Position numbers and translations under genes: made by a program
Assembly: GCA_965220205.1 (NCBI GenBank)
Contig: OZ244812.1
Coordinates: 930,001 to 994,000, forward strand
Direction of reading: 5' to 3'
Source of the DNA: G965220205 sp965220205
GTDB taxonomy: Bacteria > Chloroflexota > Dehalococcoidia > Lucifugimonadales > Australimonadaceae
DNA length: 64,000 bases
Notes under the pieces: generated by a model
Told to the model about the DNA's origin: nothing
What the model saw: only the letters and a program-made list of their open reading frames with translations
The model's database searches: none
Shown: positions 27,348 through 36,036 of the stretch, in pieces
Position numbering within the stretch: the stretch's first letter is position 1
Layout of the letters: every line of letters starts with the position of its first letter

Positions 27348-28299
27348 ACGGCACTCGCTTGCCGGTCTCGGGTCTCTCGCCGCCGCGCTTCTGCTTGCGG
27401 CGTGCGGCGGCGCGTCGCCGGGGCCCCCTGCCCTTCCCGAAGGGTTCCTCGCGCTCGGCGTCCCCAACGTCGACTTGAACGCCTACGCCTACGTCGCCGC
27501 CGGCGAGACGATGACGCTCCGCGCCGCCGGGGCGCGAGACGGCCTCCCGCCGCTGACCGTAACGACCGTCGAGGCCGCGCTGCAGGACCCCGACGACCGG
27601 TGGGCGGCCCGGCTCGAGTTCACCGATGCGCAGACGGCGGACGCCGCCGCGGCGGTCCTCGCCCCTGCCGGAACGGACGGCGCTCTCTTAGCCAAGGAGG
27701 GGACGACGCTCATCGTGGGCCGTATGGACAACGACTGGGGCGAGCAGCTCCGCGACGCGTGGCGCACGAGCGACCGCGTCTCGTTGGAGGCGCGCTACCC
27801 CGAGGCATGGGAGGCGTTGCGTCTTCTCCCCGAGAGCCCGCCGATCGCTCCCGTAGCCGTCGGGTTCGGGCGGAACGTCGCCGACCTGTTCGACCAGTTG
27901 CTCGGCACAGCCGAGGTCATCACGCCCAGCCTTTCGGACGCCCTCGGCCTAGTCCGGGTGAGTTGGGTGGCGTTCGCCGGCTACTCGGACAACCTGGGGC
28001 CCCTGCCAGACGCGGGCCGGCGCGGACTCCTCGGCGACCTCGACGCGAGCGTCGTCTTCGTCGCCCAGGCGAGCTACCCGAGCGTCGTTGTCGACGCCGT
28101 CTTCGCCCAGTTCGCCGACGGGGTCCAGCTCCACGAGGTCGAGGTCGGCGCATCGACCGCTCACTACCGCCCTCTGCACGATGGTCTGCACCTGTTCGTG
28201 AAGAACTACGGCACGTCGTTCTTCTTCGTCGCGGGCCCCACGCGCGCCTCGGCCGAGACGCTCATGGCGTCCGTCATAGACAGCCAATCGGGCCGATGA
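27325..28299 (+). CDS. hypothetical lipoprotein
   Basis: 324 residues, no family recognised. The N-terminus is a lipoprotein signal with lipobox LLLAAC at about residue 26. The mature part is acidic, with alternating beta-strand-like stretches and no obvious repeats or catalytic motif. It starts inside the last 23 bp of uvrB in another frame, so translational coupling is likely, though a DNA-repair link is not implied. It may be a periplasmic or surface-anchored binding protein; this is a guess from signal and size. Confidence 0.7.
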   Translation: MGGAAGGRRHSLAGLGSLAAALLLAACGGASPGPPALPEGFLALGVPNVDLNAYAYVAAGETMTLRAAGARDGLPPLTVTTVEAALQDPDDRWAARLEFTDAQTADAAAAVLAPAGTDGALLAKEGTTLIVGRMDNDWGEQLRDAWRTSDRVSLEARYPEAWEALRLLPESPPIAPVAVGFGRNVADLFDQLLGTAEVITPSLSDALGLVRVSWVAFAGYSDNLGPLPDAGRRGLLGDLDASVVFVAQASYPSVVVDAVFAQFADGVQLHEVEVGASTAHYRPLHDGLHLFVKNYGTSFFFVAGPTRASAETLMASVIDSQSGR

Positions 28300-28324
28300 G
28301 CGGGCGGATAGGTCATGGGGGAAT

Positions 28325-28345
28325 TGTTGACAAATTTGGTCGACA
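28325..28345. promoter_or_regulatory. IscR/Rrf2-like dyad overlapping the promoter
   Basis: TGTTGAC, 7 bp, GTCGACA: the half sites match 6 of 7. The inner TTGAC-N7-GTCGA has the exact YYGAC-N7-GTCRR spacing of the known IscR type 2 site. It overlaps the -35 box of the Fe-S assembly gene at 28390, so a bound regulator would block transcription. Confidence 0.4.
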
Positions 28346-28355
28346 TTCCTAGAAT
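28327..28355 (+). promoter_or_regulatory. near-consensus sigma-70-type promoter
   Basis: TTGACA (28327-28332), a 17-bp spacer, TAGAAT (28350-28355). The predicted start is near 28362, ahead of a GGAGGG Shine-Dalgarno and the ATG at 28390. Confidence 0.7.
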
Positions 28356-28389
28356 CGACTCACGACTACGTTAGCCTTGGAGGGACGCA

Positions 28390-28704
28390 ATGGCCGCCGA
28401 CGTCACTGTTGAAGAGGTAACCGCTGCCCTCAAGGACGTATACGACCCCGAGATTCCCGTCAATGTTGTCGACCTCGGCCTGATCTACGCCATCGAGGTG
28501 GACGACAACAACAAGGTGCACGTCGAAATGACGCTCACCGCGGCTGGCTGCAGCATGGGCCCCTTCATCGCACAGCAAGCAGAGTGGGCCATCAACGACA
28601 TCGACGGCGTGAAGGACGTCGAGGTCGAGGTCACCTTCAACCCGCCCTGGTCGCCCGACAGCATCAGCGAGGAAGGCCGCAAGCTGCTTGGCCTCGACGA
28701 TTAG
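28390..28704 (+). CDS. DUF59/MIP18-family iron-sulfur assembly protein
   Basis: 104 residues. The family (PaaD/SufT/MIP18) helps mature Fe-S proteins. The sequence holds DPEIPVNVVDLGLIYAIE, then MTLTAAGCSMGPFI with the conserved Cys, and FNPPWSPDSIS near the C-terminus. It is transcribed from a near-consensus promoter that overlaps an IscR-like dyad. The Mrp/NBP35 gene follows 114 bp later on the same strand and has its own -10-like TATATT, so both may act in one cluster-delivery pathway. Confidence 0.9.
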   Translation: MAADVTVEEVTAALKDVYDPEIPVNVVDLGLIYAIEVDDNNKVHVEMTLTAAGCSMGPFIAQQAEWAINDIDGVKDVEVEVTFNPPWSPDSISEEGRKLLGLDD

Positions 28705-28762
28705 CCCGGCCCACGCCCAACCCACCCCCGGCGCTGGCGCGGCGGAGGGTCGTAGAGGCGCG

Positions 28763-28768
28763 TATATT
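28763..28768 (+). promoter_or_regulatory. -10-like box before the Mrp gene
   Basis: TATATT about 50 bp before the ATG at 28819. It may give the Mrp gene its own start in addition to read-through from the DUF59 gene. Confidence 0.35.
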
Positions 28769-28818
28769 TCGTCCCCGCCCCACCACTAGCGAACGTTCCT
28801 CCTAAATGAGGCGGCCCC

Positions 28819-29679
28819 ATGAACATGAGCGAGGAGCAGCGGCAAGCCCGGCTGGCCCAGATCAAACGACAGTGGGAACAGCGGCGCGCCATCAGCAGGT
28901 CCCTCGGCCAGATTCGCACCAAGATGGGCGTCTACAGCGCAAAGGGCGGCGTCGGCAAGACGACCGTCGCGGTTAACCTCGCCGCCTTCCTCGCCGCACA
29001 GGGCTACGCCGTCGGACTGCTCGACGCCGACATCGACACGCCCAACGCCGCCAACGTTATCGGCGGGAACGGCGCTCCATCGGTCGACGAAGGCCGCATC
29101 ACCCCCGCCGACGTCTTCGGCGTCAAGATCGTCTCGATGTCCTTCTTCCAGCAGAACGAGGAAGAGGCGATCATCTGGCGCGGGCCGATGATCCACAACG
29201 CCATCAACCAGTTCCTCCAGATGACCGACTGGGGGGAGTTGGACTACCTCGTGGTCGATATGCCTCCCGGCACCTCAGACGCGCCGTTGACGGTGATGCA
29301 GGTGCTCAAGATGGACGGTTTCGTGGCTGTGACGACGCCGCAGAGCCTCGCGGCGCTGGACGCAAAGCGCTCCATCAACATGATTCGGAAGCTCAACGTC
29401 CCCGTGCTCGGCGTCGTAGAGAACTACACCGGCGATATCTTCGGCGAAGGCGCAGGCCCGCAGCTCGCCGAAGACATGGACATCCCTTTCCTCGGATCGA
29501 TCGGGCTCAGGGCCGACTACCGCGACTCCTCGCGTCCCACGGTGCTCGTGAGCACCGACGTTTGGGCCGAGTACGAGACGATCTGGAACCGCATCAGCGC
29601 CCGTTTCGCCGAACTCAAATCGACCGCCGAGGAGCCAGAATCCGCCGACGCCGGCCAGGAAAAGGCCGAGCCCGCCTAG
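28819..29679 (+). CDS. Mrp/NBP35-family ATPase (Fe-S carrier type) lacking the CxxC motif
   Basis: 286 residues of the deviant-Walker P-loop family that carries Fe-S clusters. Walker A is YSAKGGVGKTTVAVNLA, and PPGTSDAPLTVMQ is the usual switch segment. Most Mrp proteins then have VEN-x-S-x5-CPHC before FGEGGG. Here the text is VENYTGDIFGEGAGPQ, so the bridging cysteines are absent. The N-terminal 30 residues are charged and replace the DUF59 domain found fused in some homologues; that domain is a separate gene just upstream. The C-terminal 20 residues are acidic. Cluster transfer may work differently or use partner ligands. Confidence 0.85.
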   Translation: MNMSEEQRQARLAQIKRQWEQRRAISRSLGQIRTKMGVYSAKGGVGKTTVAVNLAAFLAAQGYAVGLLDADIDTPNAANVIGGNGAPSVDEGRITPADVFGVKIVSMSFFQQNEEEAIIWRGPMIHNAINQFLQMTDWGELDYLVVDMPPGTSDAPLTVMQVLKMDGFVAVTTPQSLAALDAKRSINMIRKLNVPVLGVVENYTGDIFGEGAGPQLAEDMDIPFLGSIGLRADYRDSSRPTVLVSTDVWAEYETIWNRISARFAELKSTAEEPESADAGQEKAEPA

Positions 29680-29726
29680 CTGACCGCAACGGCGCCCCTG
29701 CCAGAGACGTCTGAACTCCGTCCCAT

Positions 29727-29815
29727 CCGTTCGCCTAAGTCTGCCGAAGCCTGTCGAGGGGGGGGCCTTCTGGCCTCCTCCCCCACGGGGGGAGGATTGA
29801 GGAGGGGGACCCTCC
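29727..29815. repeat. dispersed repeat: 'gttcgcc..gtcgagg' plus GC hairpin unit
   Basis: Contains a degenerate copy of the short repeat found at 30170-30215, 50632-50690 and 63479-63525, then one hairpin unit cctcctcccccacgggggg followed by aggattgaggaggggg. That unit is the single-copy form of the array at 54501-54780. It lies just after the Mrp gene and has no coding content. Confidence 0.6.
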
Positions 29816-29835
29816 GGGTGACGCACGGAAGCGGC

Positions 29836-30078
29836 TTAGCTCATGAGGCGGGCGGCGGTGAAGGATATGGTCCCGGTTACGCCGGCCGCCGCGACGATGA
29901 TTCCAATCATCCACCTGACCAGGCGAACCTCCATATGGGCCATCTCGGCCTTCAGCCCGCCCTCCATCTCAGCCATCTCGGCCTTCAGCTCGCCCTTCAG
30001 CTCCGCCAAGTCCGCCTTGGTCGCCAGATGTTCGTAGGCGCCTTCTAATCTGCTGAGCCGCTCTTCCATGGCCATCAT
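29836..30078 (-). CDS. small coiled-coil membrane protein
   Basis: 80 residues. Residues 1-50 are a charged coiled coil with short repeats (LAELKGELKAEMAEMEG, then GLKAEMAHMEV), followed by one transmembrane helix (WMIGIIVAAAGVTGTISF). The layout resembles DUF1640/CCDC90-type small proteins. The ATG has no Shine-Dalgarno; TAGAAT ends 6 nt upstream, so a leaderless message is likely. It stands between repeats and has no evident partner. Function unknown. Confidence 0.7.
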   Translation of the reverse strand: MMAMEERLSRLEGAYEHLATKADLAELKGELKAEMAEMEGGLKAEMAHMEVRLVRWMIGIIVAAAGVTGTISFTAARLMS

Positions 30079-30084
30079 GCGCGC

Positions 30085-30090
30085 ATTCTA
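30085..30090 (-). promoter_or_regulatory. -10 box, leaderless start of the coiled-coil gene
   Basis: TAGAAT on the minus strand, 6 nt (gcgcgc) before the ATG at 30078, with no Shine-Dalgarno. Confidence 0.45.
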
Positions 30091-30138
30091 GCACGCGCCC
30101 CCGCCCTGGGTTCCCGCCTGGAGCGGCACAGACGACAG

Positions 30139-30299
30139 CTAAGGAACCTCTGAATAACCCCGTCCCCACCCGTTCGCCCTGAGCTCGTCGAAGCTTGTCC
30201 TAGCCTGTCGAAGGGGGTCCCACGAACGGATTGGGGGGCTCCCGGTCTCTCCATTCCGCTATCCTGAGGCCATCAGTGACCTGTTCAGAGGTTCCCTAA
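30139..30299. mobile_element. MITE-like element, short copy
   Basis: About 160 bp with ends CTAAGGAACCTCTGAATAA and, reverse-complemented, TTAGGGAACCTCTGAACAG. These match the ends of the 79-677 element. The inside carries the 'cgttcgccctgagctcgtcg' repeat and a CCCACGAACGG segment, and no reading frame. It abuts the 3' end of ftsK by 6 bp. Confidence 0.6.
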
Positions 30300-30305
30300 C
30301 CCTGG

Positions 30306-32816
30306 CTAAGGGATGTCGTCGGGCAGGTACACAACCTCGCGCGGCTTGCCGGCCTCGCCGCTCGGGCCGACGACGCCCGCCGCCTCCAGCTCGTCCATGA
30401 GCCGGGCTGCCCGCGGATAGCCGATGCCCAACTTCCTCTGGAGCAGCGACGTGGACAGCGACCGGTTGATCGCCGCCACCTGCAGCGCCTGATCGTAGAG
30501 CGAGCCTTCCTTGTTCCCTGACACGGCCTCGCGCACGGTGGACGCCTCTTCGGCGTCGCGCGCCAAGTCCTCGATCGGCGGGAGCGCCGTGTCCATTGGC
30601 GGGTGCTGCTGCCAGTGCCTCGCGAGCGCGTACGTCTCTTCCTCCGTCACCAGGACCCCCTGCACGCGGCGCGGCTTGGGCGAGGCAGCCGACAAGAACA
30701 ACATGTCGCCCCGGCCGATCAGCCGATCAGCCCCTGCCGCGTCGATGATCGTGCGGGAGTCGACCTGCGAGGCGACCGCGAACGCGATCCGGCTTGGGAA
30801 GTTCGCCTTGATGAGCCCCGTTACCACGTCGACCGACGGCCGTTGCGTCGCCACGATCATGTGTATCCCCGTGGCCCTGCCCAGCTGCGCAAGCCGGCAG
30901 ATGGCCTGCTCCACCTCGAACGACGCCGTCATCATCAGGTCCGCCAACTCGTCGATGCAGATGACGAAGTAGGGCATGTGCTCCGTCGCCTTGGGCGAGC
31001 GGTTGTATGACTGGATGTTGCGGACGCCGGCGTCCTCCAGCAGCTTGTAGCGCCTGCTCATCTCCTCGATGGCGCCGCGCAACAGACGGACCACCTTGTC
31101 CGGATCGGTCACGACCGGCGTCACCAGGTGCGGAATCCCGTTGTACGGCGTTAGCTCGACCCGCTTCGGGTCCACCAGCAGCACGACAACCTTTGCCGGG
31201 GTCTGGTGCGCAATCAGCGAGCAGATGATGCTGTTCATGCAGACGCTCTTGCCGCTCCCGGTCGCGCCGGCGATGAGCAGGTGGGGCATCTTCAGGAGGT
31301 CCACCGCGACAGGCTCGCCCGCTGACGCCAGGCCGAGAGTGACGGGCAGTCCGTCCTCGGCGAGCATCGCCTCGTACTCGGGAGTCTCCATGACGGAGCG
31401 CATTGTGACGAGCGTCGATGACCGGTTGGGCACCTCGACGCCCACCACCGGCTCGCCGGGGACCGGCGCTTGCAGGCGCAAGCTAGGCGCGGCGAGCGCC
31501 AAGGCCAAGTCCTTCTCACGAGCAAGTATGCTGTCCACCTTGACGCGGCTGCGCACGTCGTTCGAGTTCTGCGCCGCGCCGATGGCGTCGCCGGCCATCT
31601 CCGCGCGTCCAGCCCGGAGGCGCCGGTTCCATCCTGGCACGAGACCGAACATCGTGACGCTCGGCCCGGGACGAATCTCCGACACGCTGACCTCGACGCC
31701 GAACTGCCCTAGGGTCTCCTCGATCAGACCGGCAGTGGCCCAGTGCTCTTCCTCGACGCCCTTCCCTGCCACGGGCGGCGCCAAGAGCGTGATGCTCGGC
31801 AGCACCCACTGCGGCTTGCGGCGCCTGGGCGCCTTGGGGGATACCTCGACTGCCTCGAGATCCTCCGGCTTTTCGCCTTCGGACTCTTCCTCCAGGTCGT
31901 CGGCGTCGACTTCTTCGGCCGGAACGTCATCCTCGGACTCTTTGTCCAAGATGTGCAGGATGTCTTCTTGCAGCCCTTGGTCCAGGTTGTCGTCTTGATT
32001 CTGGTCCAGACCGTCGTTCTTGGCCCGTTCGCTCAGAACGAGGCCCAGCATGTCGCGACCGCCCTGCGGCGCCTCGGGCGGAGCGCTGGACGCGGCGGAT
32101 TCCGGGCGCTTGGCCCCCTCCGAGGACGGAGGCCGTGACAACGCGTCTGTGGTTGGCCGACTCGTAGCAGTCAGGAATTCGCCCACGCCGCGCCCAAGCG
32201 CCTCGTCCTTGGCTGCGCTCCGCCTGGCGCGCATGCCGTGGACAGGCGCGACGACGCCGCGAGCGCCGGCCGCGATCCCTCGTCCCAGCGGCTTGTGGAG
32301 AGGCGCCGCTCTATATGCCCGCCCGGATGCGACAGCGCCGCGGTGCGTGCCCCGGCCGGCCGCGCGGAGGGCGCGCCACATGCGCACCGGCGATATGATC
32401 GCGACGCCAAGTACGGCAATCGCTCCTACCCGCAGGTAGGACAGAATCGTGTTGCTCCCCTGAATACTCTCGCCCCACTCGCCTCCCAGGGAGGCCTCGC
32501 CGATCAGCGGCAGGTCCCCCTCGAAGTACGAGAGGCCGCCCTGTATCCCCGCGACCAGCACGGCGGAGCCGACGACGAGCCGCCAGCGCCGCCACAGCAG
32601 CGACCGGCGCCAGAACGCCACGGCCACAACGACCGCAATCCACAAGCCGATGGAGACGACGCCAGCGCCGGCCGTTTCCGCCATGCGCTCGCCGGCGGCG
32701 CGAAACGGCTCGGCGGCCCACCCGCGTTCGATGACAACGGCCAGAGCGACGGCTGCCACGAGCGCCGCGACGAGTGTGTATCTGTTGAACAGCTTCATGG
32801 GCATCGCGGACAACAT
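30306..32816 (-). CDS. ftsK: DNA translocase FtsK/SpoIIIE
   Basis: About 836 residues. A septum-located ATPase that pumps DNA during division. Four N-terminal membrane helices are seen, the first LVAALVAAVALAVVI. A long acidic linker follows (EEVDADDLEEESEGEKPEDL). The motor has Walker A GATGSGKSVCMNS and Walker B VICIDELADLMM. The C-terminal gamma winged helix (LLQRKLGIGYPRAARLMDEL) reads the polarity sequences. The start is uncertain: ATGs at 32816, 32804 and 32798 are candidates, and the longer frame to 32996 runs into a dispersed repeat and is rejected. The stop is 6 bp from a MITE-like element. Confidence 0.93.
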   Translation of the reverse strand: MLSAMPMKLFNRYTLVAALVAAVALAVVIERGWAAEPFRAAGERMAETAGAGVVSIGLWIAVVVAVAFWRRSLLWRRWRLVVGSAVLVAGIQGGLSYFEGDLPLIGEASLGGEWGESIQGSNTILSYLRVGAIAVLGVAIISPVRMWRALRAAGRGTHRGAVASGRAYRAAPLHKPLGRGIAAGARGVVAPVHGMRARRSAAKDEALGRGVGEFLTATSRPTTDALSRPPSSEGAKRPESAASSAPPEAPQGGRDMLGLVLSERAKNDGLDQNQDDNLDQGLQEDILHILDKESEDDVPAEEVDADDLEEESEGEKPEDLEAVEVSPKAPRRRKPQWVLPSITLLAPPVAGKGVEEEHWATAGLIEETLGQFGVEVSVSEIRPGPSVTMFGLVPGWNRRLRAGRAEMAGDAIGAAQNSNDVRSRVKVDSILAREKDLALALAAPSLRLQAPVPGEPVVGVEVPNRSSTLVTMRSVMETPEYEAMLAEDGLPVTLGLASAGEPVAVDLLKMPHLLIAGATGSGKSVCMNSIICSLIAHQTPAKVVVLLVDPKRVELTPYNGIPHLVTPVVTDPDKVVRLLRGAIEEMSRRYKLLEDAGVRNIQSYNRSPKATEHMPYFVICIDELADLMMTASFEVEQAICRLAQLGRATGIHMIVATQRPSVDVVTGLIKANFPSRIAFAVASQVDSRTIIDAAGADRLIGRGDMLFLSAASPKPRRVQGVLVTEEETYALARHWQQHPPMDTALPPIEDLARDAEEASTVREAVSGNKEGSLYDQALQVAAINRSLSTSLLQRKLGIGYPRAARLMDELEAAGVVGPSGEAGKPREVVYLPDDIP

Positions 32817-32859
32817 ACTCCGGAAGCCCGCGAAAGGGAGCATGGTTTCTGTGCAGTTA

Positions 32860-33335
32860 CAGACAAGAGTGGCGAGGAGGCCAGCTGCCGACCCAACGCG
32901 AGGGGGCGTGGATTCCCGTGTCGGGGCACGGGAATGACGGGTGGCTTGACACGGGAATGACGGGTGGCTGACACAGAAATAGCGGGTGGCTGACACGGAA
33001 ATGAACGGAAATGGGCCAAAATGGCCAGGTTTCGGCCAAAAACGCGAGGTTTTTCACTCGTAAATGCAGAGTTTACGAGTGGAGGGGCGAAATAGTGCGA
33101 CATTCTGCGACATTTTGCGACACTTACTCGTAAATCGGGCCACCGGCCCGGCCCGCCAGCGCCCGGTGGTTTCGAGCGCCCCCTCCTTCTTCGACGGCCT
33201 CAGGACAGGCTTCAACAGGCATGGTAGGAGTTGGGAGCCGTTGGGGCGAGGGGCGGATGTCGCGGTGGGGGCTTCATCGTGGACGGTCCGTGCAAGGGGC
33301 ATGGATTCCCGTGTCGGGGCACGGGAATGACGGCG
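32860..33335 (-). repeat. phased-decamer/hairpin repeat, copy 3, with extra tandem units
   Basis: The space between rnj and ftsK (32817-33405) holds this element and no gene. It contains two ATTCCCGTGTC...CGGGAAT hairpins (about 32911-32934 and 33304-33328). Three ~22-bp tandem units built on 'cgggtggctgacac' lie at about 32938-33000. Phased ATGGGCCA/ATGGCCAG/TTCGGCCA starts lie at 33011, 33021 and 33031. ACTCGTAAA (33055-33063) pairs with TTTACGAGT (33072-33080). TGCGACAT units lie at 33096, 33106 and 33116. Confidence 0.7.
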
Positions 33336-33405
33336 TAGGGCGGGGAGGAAGCCAGGGCCGGCGTCCCGGCTGTAAACAACGTGTCCGAAAACTACAGCCG
33401 GCCCT

Positions 33406-35058
33406 TCACACCTCGAACGCCAGCGGCACGATCATCGGACGCCGCCCCGTCTCCCGGCGCAGGAAGCCGCCGAGCACCTCTCTGACGCGGCCGTTGATGT
33501 AGTTGTCGTCCAGCGGCCGCCCGGGGGACTTCAGCGCGTCGAGGACGAGGCTCGAGGCGCGCTCCACCAGCTCCTCCGACTCGGCCATGTTCACGAAGCC
33601 GCTCGACACGATCTCCAGCCCGCCCACGATCTCCCCCGTCGCGTGGTCGATGGGTATCACCACGATGACGAAGCCGTCGCGCGCCAGTGTGCGGCGGTCG
33701 CGCAGCACGGCGCTGCGGCTGTCCCACAGGCGCAGTCCGTCGACGTAGATGTGCCCAGCGGGCACGTGGTCGACCACCTCGGCAGAGTCCTCCGAGACCT
33801 CCAGGACATCGCCGTCCTCGAGCACGAACACGTTCGCCGGCTCGATCCTGACGCTTGCCGCCAAGTCGGCGTGGGCGGCCATCATGCGGTACTCCCCGTG
33901 TATCGGGACGAAGTAGCGCGGCTTGATCAGGTTGAGCATCAGCTTCAGCTCTTCCTGACTCGCGTGACCGGGGACGTGCACCTGCGCATTGCGGCGCGTG
34001 AGCACCCGCGCGCCCTGACGAACGAGATTGTCGATGACGTTCGCCACCAACGTCTCGTTGCCGGGAATCGTCGAGGCGGAGATGATGACCGTGTCGCCGT
34101 CCTGGATGGCGATCACCCCGTTGCTGCGGTTGGCCACCCGCGCGAGCACCGCCAACGGCTCCCCCTGCGCTCCGGTCATCACGATCGTCTGCTCATGAGG
34201 CGGCAGGTCCGCCAGCTTGCTCAGCTCGACGACGGTCCCGGCGGGCGCCTCGATGTATCCCTTGGCCAGCGCCATGTTGACGTTGTCCACCATGCTGCGC
34301 CCCGCGAGGCCCACGGTCCGCCCATGCCTGACGGCGACGTCGATCACCTGCTGTACGCGCGCGATAAGCGAGGCGAACGTGGCAACCAGCACGCGCCCCT
34401 CCGCGGCCGCGAAAGCGTGGTCCAGCGCCGTGGTCACCACCTGCTCCGACGGCGTGTAACCGGGGATCTCGGCATAGGTGGAGTCGGAGAGCAGCAGGAG
34501 CACGCCCTCGTGGCCGAGTTGGGCCAGACGTTGGAGCTCCGTCGGGTAGCCGTCCACCGGCGTATGGTCGATCTTGAAGTCGCCCGAGTGAACGATGACG
34601 CCGACCGGCGTATGCAGCGCGATGCCGCAAGCGTCCGGGATGCTATGGCAGACGTGGAAGTACTCGGCCGTGATGCTCCCGAACTCCAACGTATCGCCGG
34701 GGTTCACCAGACGCAGGTCGCACCCCCCTAGCGCCGTGTGCTCCTTCAGCTTGACGGCCACCAAGTCGTGCGCCAGGGGCGGCGCGTAGACCGGGACGCG
34801 AAGGTCGCGCAGGACGTACGGGAGCGCGCCGGTGTGGTCCTCGTGACCATGGGTGATGAGGATCGCGCGGACCCGTTCCTTGCGCTCGACGAGATAGGTA
34901 GTGTCCGGCAGCACGAGATCGACTCCGTGCATGCCCTCCTTGGGGAACATCAGGCCGGCGTCGATGACAACGATGTCGTCGCCGTACTCGACGGCCATCA
35001 TGTTCTTCCCGACCTCTCCGAGGCCGCCGAGCGGAACGATGCGGATGGCTGTAGTCAT
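33406..35058 (-). CDS. rnj: ribonuclease J
   Basis: 550 residues of the beta-CASP metallo-beta-lactamase family, with both 5'-3' exo- and endoribonuclease activity. The metal motif HGHEDH is at residues 70-75, and GDFKIDHTP lies later in the lactamase core. The C-terminal part has the usual ITGRRPM-like ending before the stop (RREGTGRRPMIVPL-type). The role is mRNA decay and 5'-end maturation, expected in a lineage without RNase E dominance. The Udg4, AcpP and NusB genes lie upstream on the same strand, and all four may be one transcript. FtsK is the next gene downstream, beyond the repeat. Confidence 0.95.
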   Translation of the reverse strand: MTTAIRIVPLGGLGEVGKNMMAVEYGDDIVVIDAGLMFPKEGMHGVDLVLPDTTYLVERKERVRAILITHGHEDHTGALPYVLRDLRVPVYAPPLAHDLVAVKLKEHTALGGCDLRLVNPGDTLEFGSITAEYFHVCHSIPDACGIALHTPVGVIVHSGDFKIDHTPVDGYPTELQRLAQLGHEGVLLLLSDSTYAEIPGYTPSEQVVTTALDHAFAAAEGRVLVATFASLIARVQQVIDVAVRHGRTVGLAGRSMVDNVNMALAKGYIEAPAGTVVELSKLADLPPHEQTIVMTGAQGEPLAVLARVANRSNGVIAIQDGDTVIISASTIPGNETLVANVIDNLVRQGARVLTRRNAQVHVPGHASQEELKLMLNLIKPRYFVPIHGEYRMMAAHADLAASVRIEPANVFVLEDGDVLEVSEDSAEVVDHVPAGHIYVDGLRLWDSRSAVLRDRRTLARDGFVIVVIPIDHATGEIVGGLEIVSSGFVNMAESEELVERASSLVLDALKSPGRPLDDNYINGRVREVLGGFLRRETGRRPMIVPLAFEV

Positions 35059-35124
35059 AACGTAATGAGCCTTCGCCCTCTCCGGCGAGGGAGGTCGCGT
35101 TGCTTGGGTCCGAGCGCCGGTGGG

Positions 35125-35751
35125 CTAGAACATGCTGAGCTGTTCGCTGGGCGGCTCCGCCGGCGGCGGCGCCCCTGGGCCGACCGGCGCCGCGGGGTCG
35201 CGCCGGAGCCGTTCGAGCAGCTCGCCGAGCTTCGCGAAGTCCTCCTCGATCGCGGAGCGAAGCCCGCCGTTGTGGAGCGCGGCCGCGGGGTGGTACAGCG
35301 GAAAGAGCGTCAGCGCGCCGAACGTTCGCGGCCGCGCGCGGAGCTTGCCAATCGACTCGCTGGGAAACCACCGGGCCAGCGCATGGCGTCCCAGCGGCAC
35401 GATGATCTTCGGCTGAATCGCGGCAATCTGCTCATCGAGGTAATGGGAGCACGCGTCGATCTCGCCCGGGAACGGATCGCGGTTGTTCGGCGGGCGGCAC
35501 TTCACCATGTTGGTGATGTAGACGTCCTCTCGACGCAGACCGATGGACGAGAGAAGCTCGTTGAGGAACTGGCCTGCCGCGCCGACGAACGGCCGGCCCT
35601 GCCGGTCCTCGTTGAAGCCCGGACCCTCGCCGATGAACATGACATCGGCATGCGGCGAGCCCTCGCCCGGAACTGCCATCGTGCGGTTCTGGTGCAGCCC
35701 GCAATCGGTGCACCGGAGGACCGCCTCGCGGACCGCTTGTAGGTCGGCCAC
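35125..35751 (-). CDS. uracil-DNA glycosylase, family 4 (4Fe-4S type)
   Basis: 208 residues. Removes uracil from DNA to start base-excision repair. The four cluster cysteines are Cys14, Cys17, Cys85 (MVKCRPPN) and Cys101 (DACSHY), the family 4 spacing. The first active-site motif is GEGPGFNED, with Gly where many homologues have Ala, and PLYHPAAAL is the second motif. It sits between acpP and rnj with short gaps (18 and 66 bp), an operon-like arrangement. The C-terminal tail is proline-rich and probably disordered. Confidence 0.92.
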   Translation of the reverse strand: MADLQAVREAVLRCTDCGLHQNRTMAVPGEGSPHADVMFIGEGPGFNEDRQGRPFVGAAGQFLNELLSSIGLRREDVYITNMVKCRPPNNRDPFPGEIDACSHYLDEQIAAIQPKIIVPLGRHALARWFPSESIGKLRARPRTFGALTLFPLYHPAAALHNGGLRSAIEEDFAKLGELLERLRRDPAAPVGPGAPPPAEPPSEQLSMF

Positions 35752-35769
35752 GCCTCACCCCCCGGCTCG

Positions 35770-36027
35770 CTAGTCGTTATAGCCCTTGCCCGTGATGAAG
35801 TCCACCGCGTCCTGGATGGTCCGAATGCCCTCCGCGTCCTCGTCCGATATCTTCAGCGGTTCGGGACCGTCGGCGAACTCCTCCTCGAAGCCCATGATGA
35901 GCTCGACGAGGTCCAGCGAATCAGCGCCCAGATCGTCCGTGAAGGACGCCTCCGGCTTCACCGCGTCCTCCTCAGTCCCCAGCCGGTCCACGACTACCTT
36001 CTGCACACGCTCAAACACGGTCGCCAT
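35770..36027 (-). CDS. acpP: acyl carrier protein
   Basis: 85 residues, acidic, with Ser37 in DLGADSLDLVEL as the phosphopantetheine attachment site. It carries acyl chains in fatty-acid synthesis. The N-terminal FERVQKVVVDRLG is the usual first helix, and IRTIQDAVDFI is the last. The gene is 9 bp downstream of nusB on the same strand and 18 bp upstream of the UDG gene. No rpmF or fab genes are seen next to it. Confidence 0.96.
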   Translation of the reverse strand: MATVFERVQKVVVDRLGTEEDAVKPEASFTDDLGADSLDLVELIMGFEEEFADGPEPLKISDEDAEGIRTIQDAVDFITGKGYND

Positions 36028-36036
36028 GTGGTCTCC

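Noticed and set aside
30306..32996. 896-residue FtsK start at 32996
   Set aside because: The first 50 residues come from a dispersed repeat (RHSRAPTREST-type text). Starts near 32816-32798 fit the first membrane helix.
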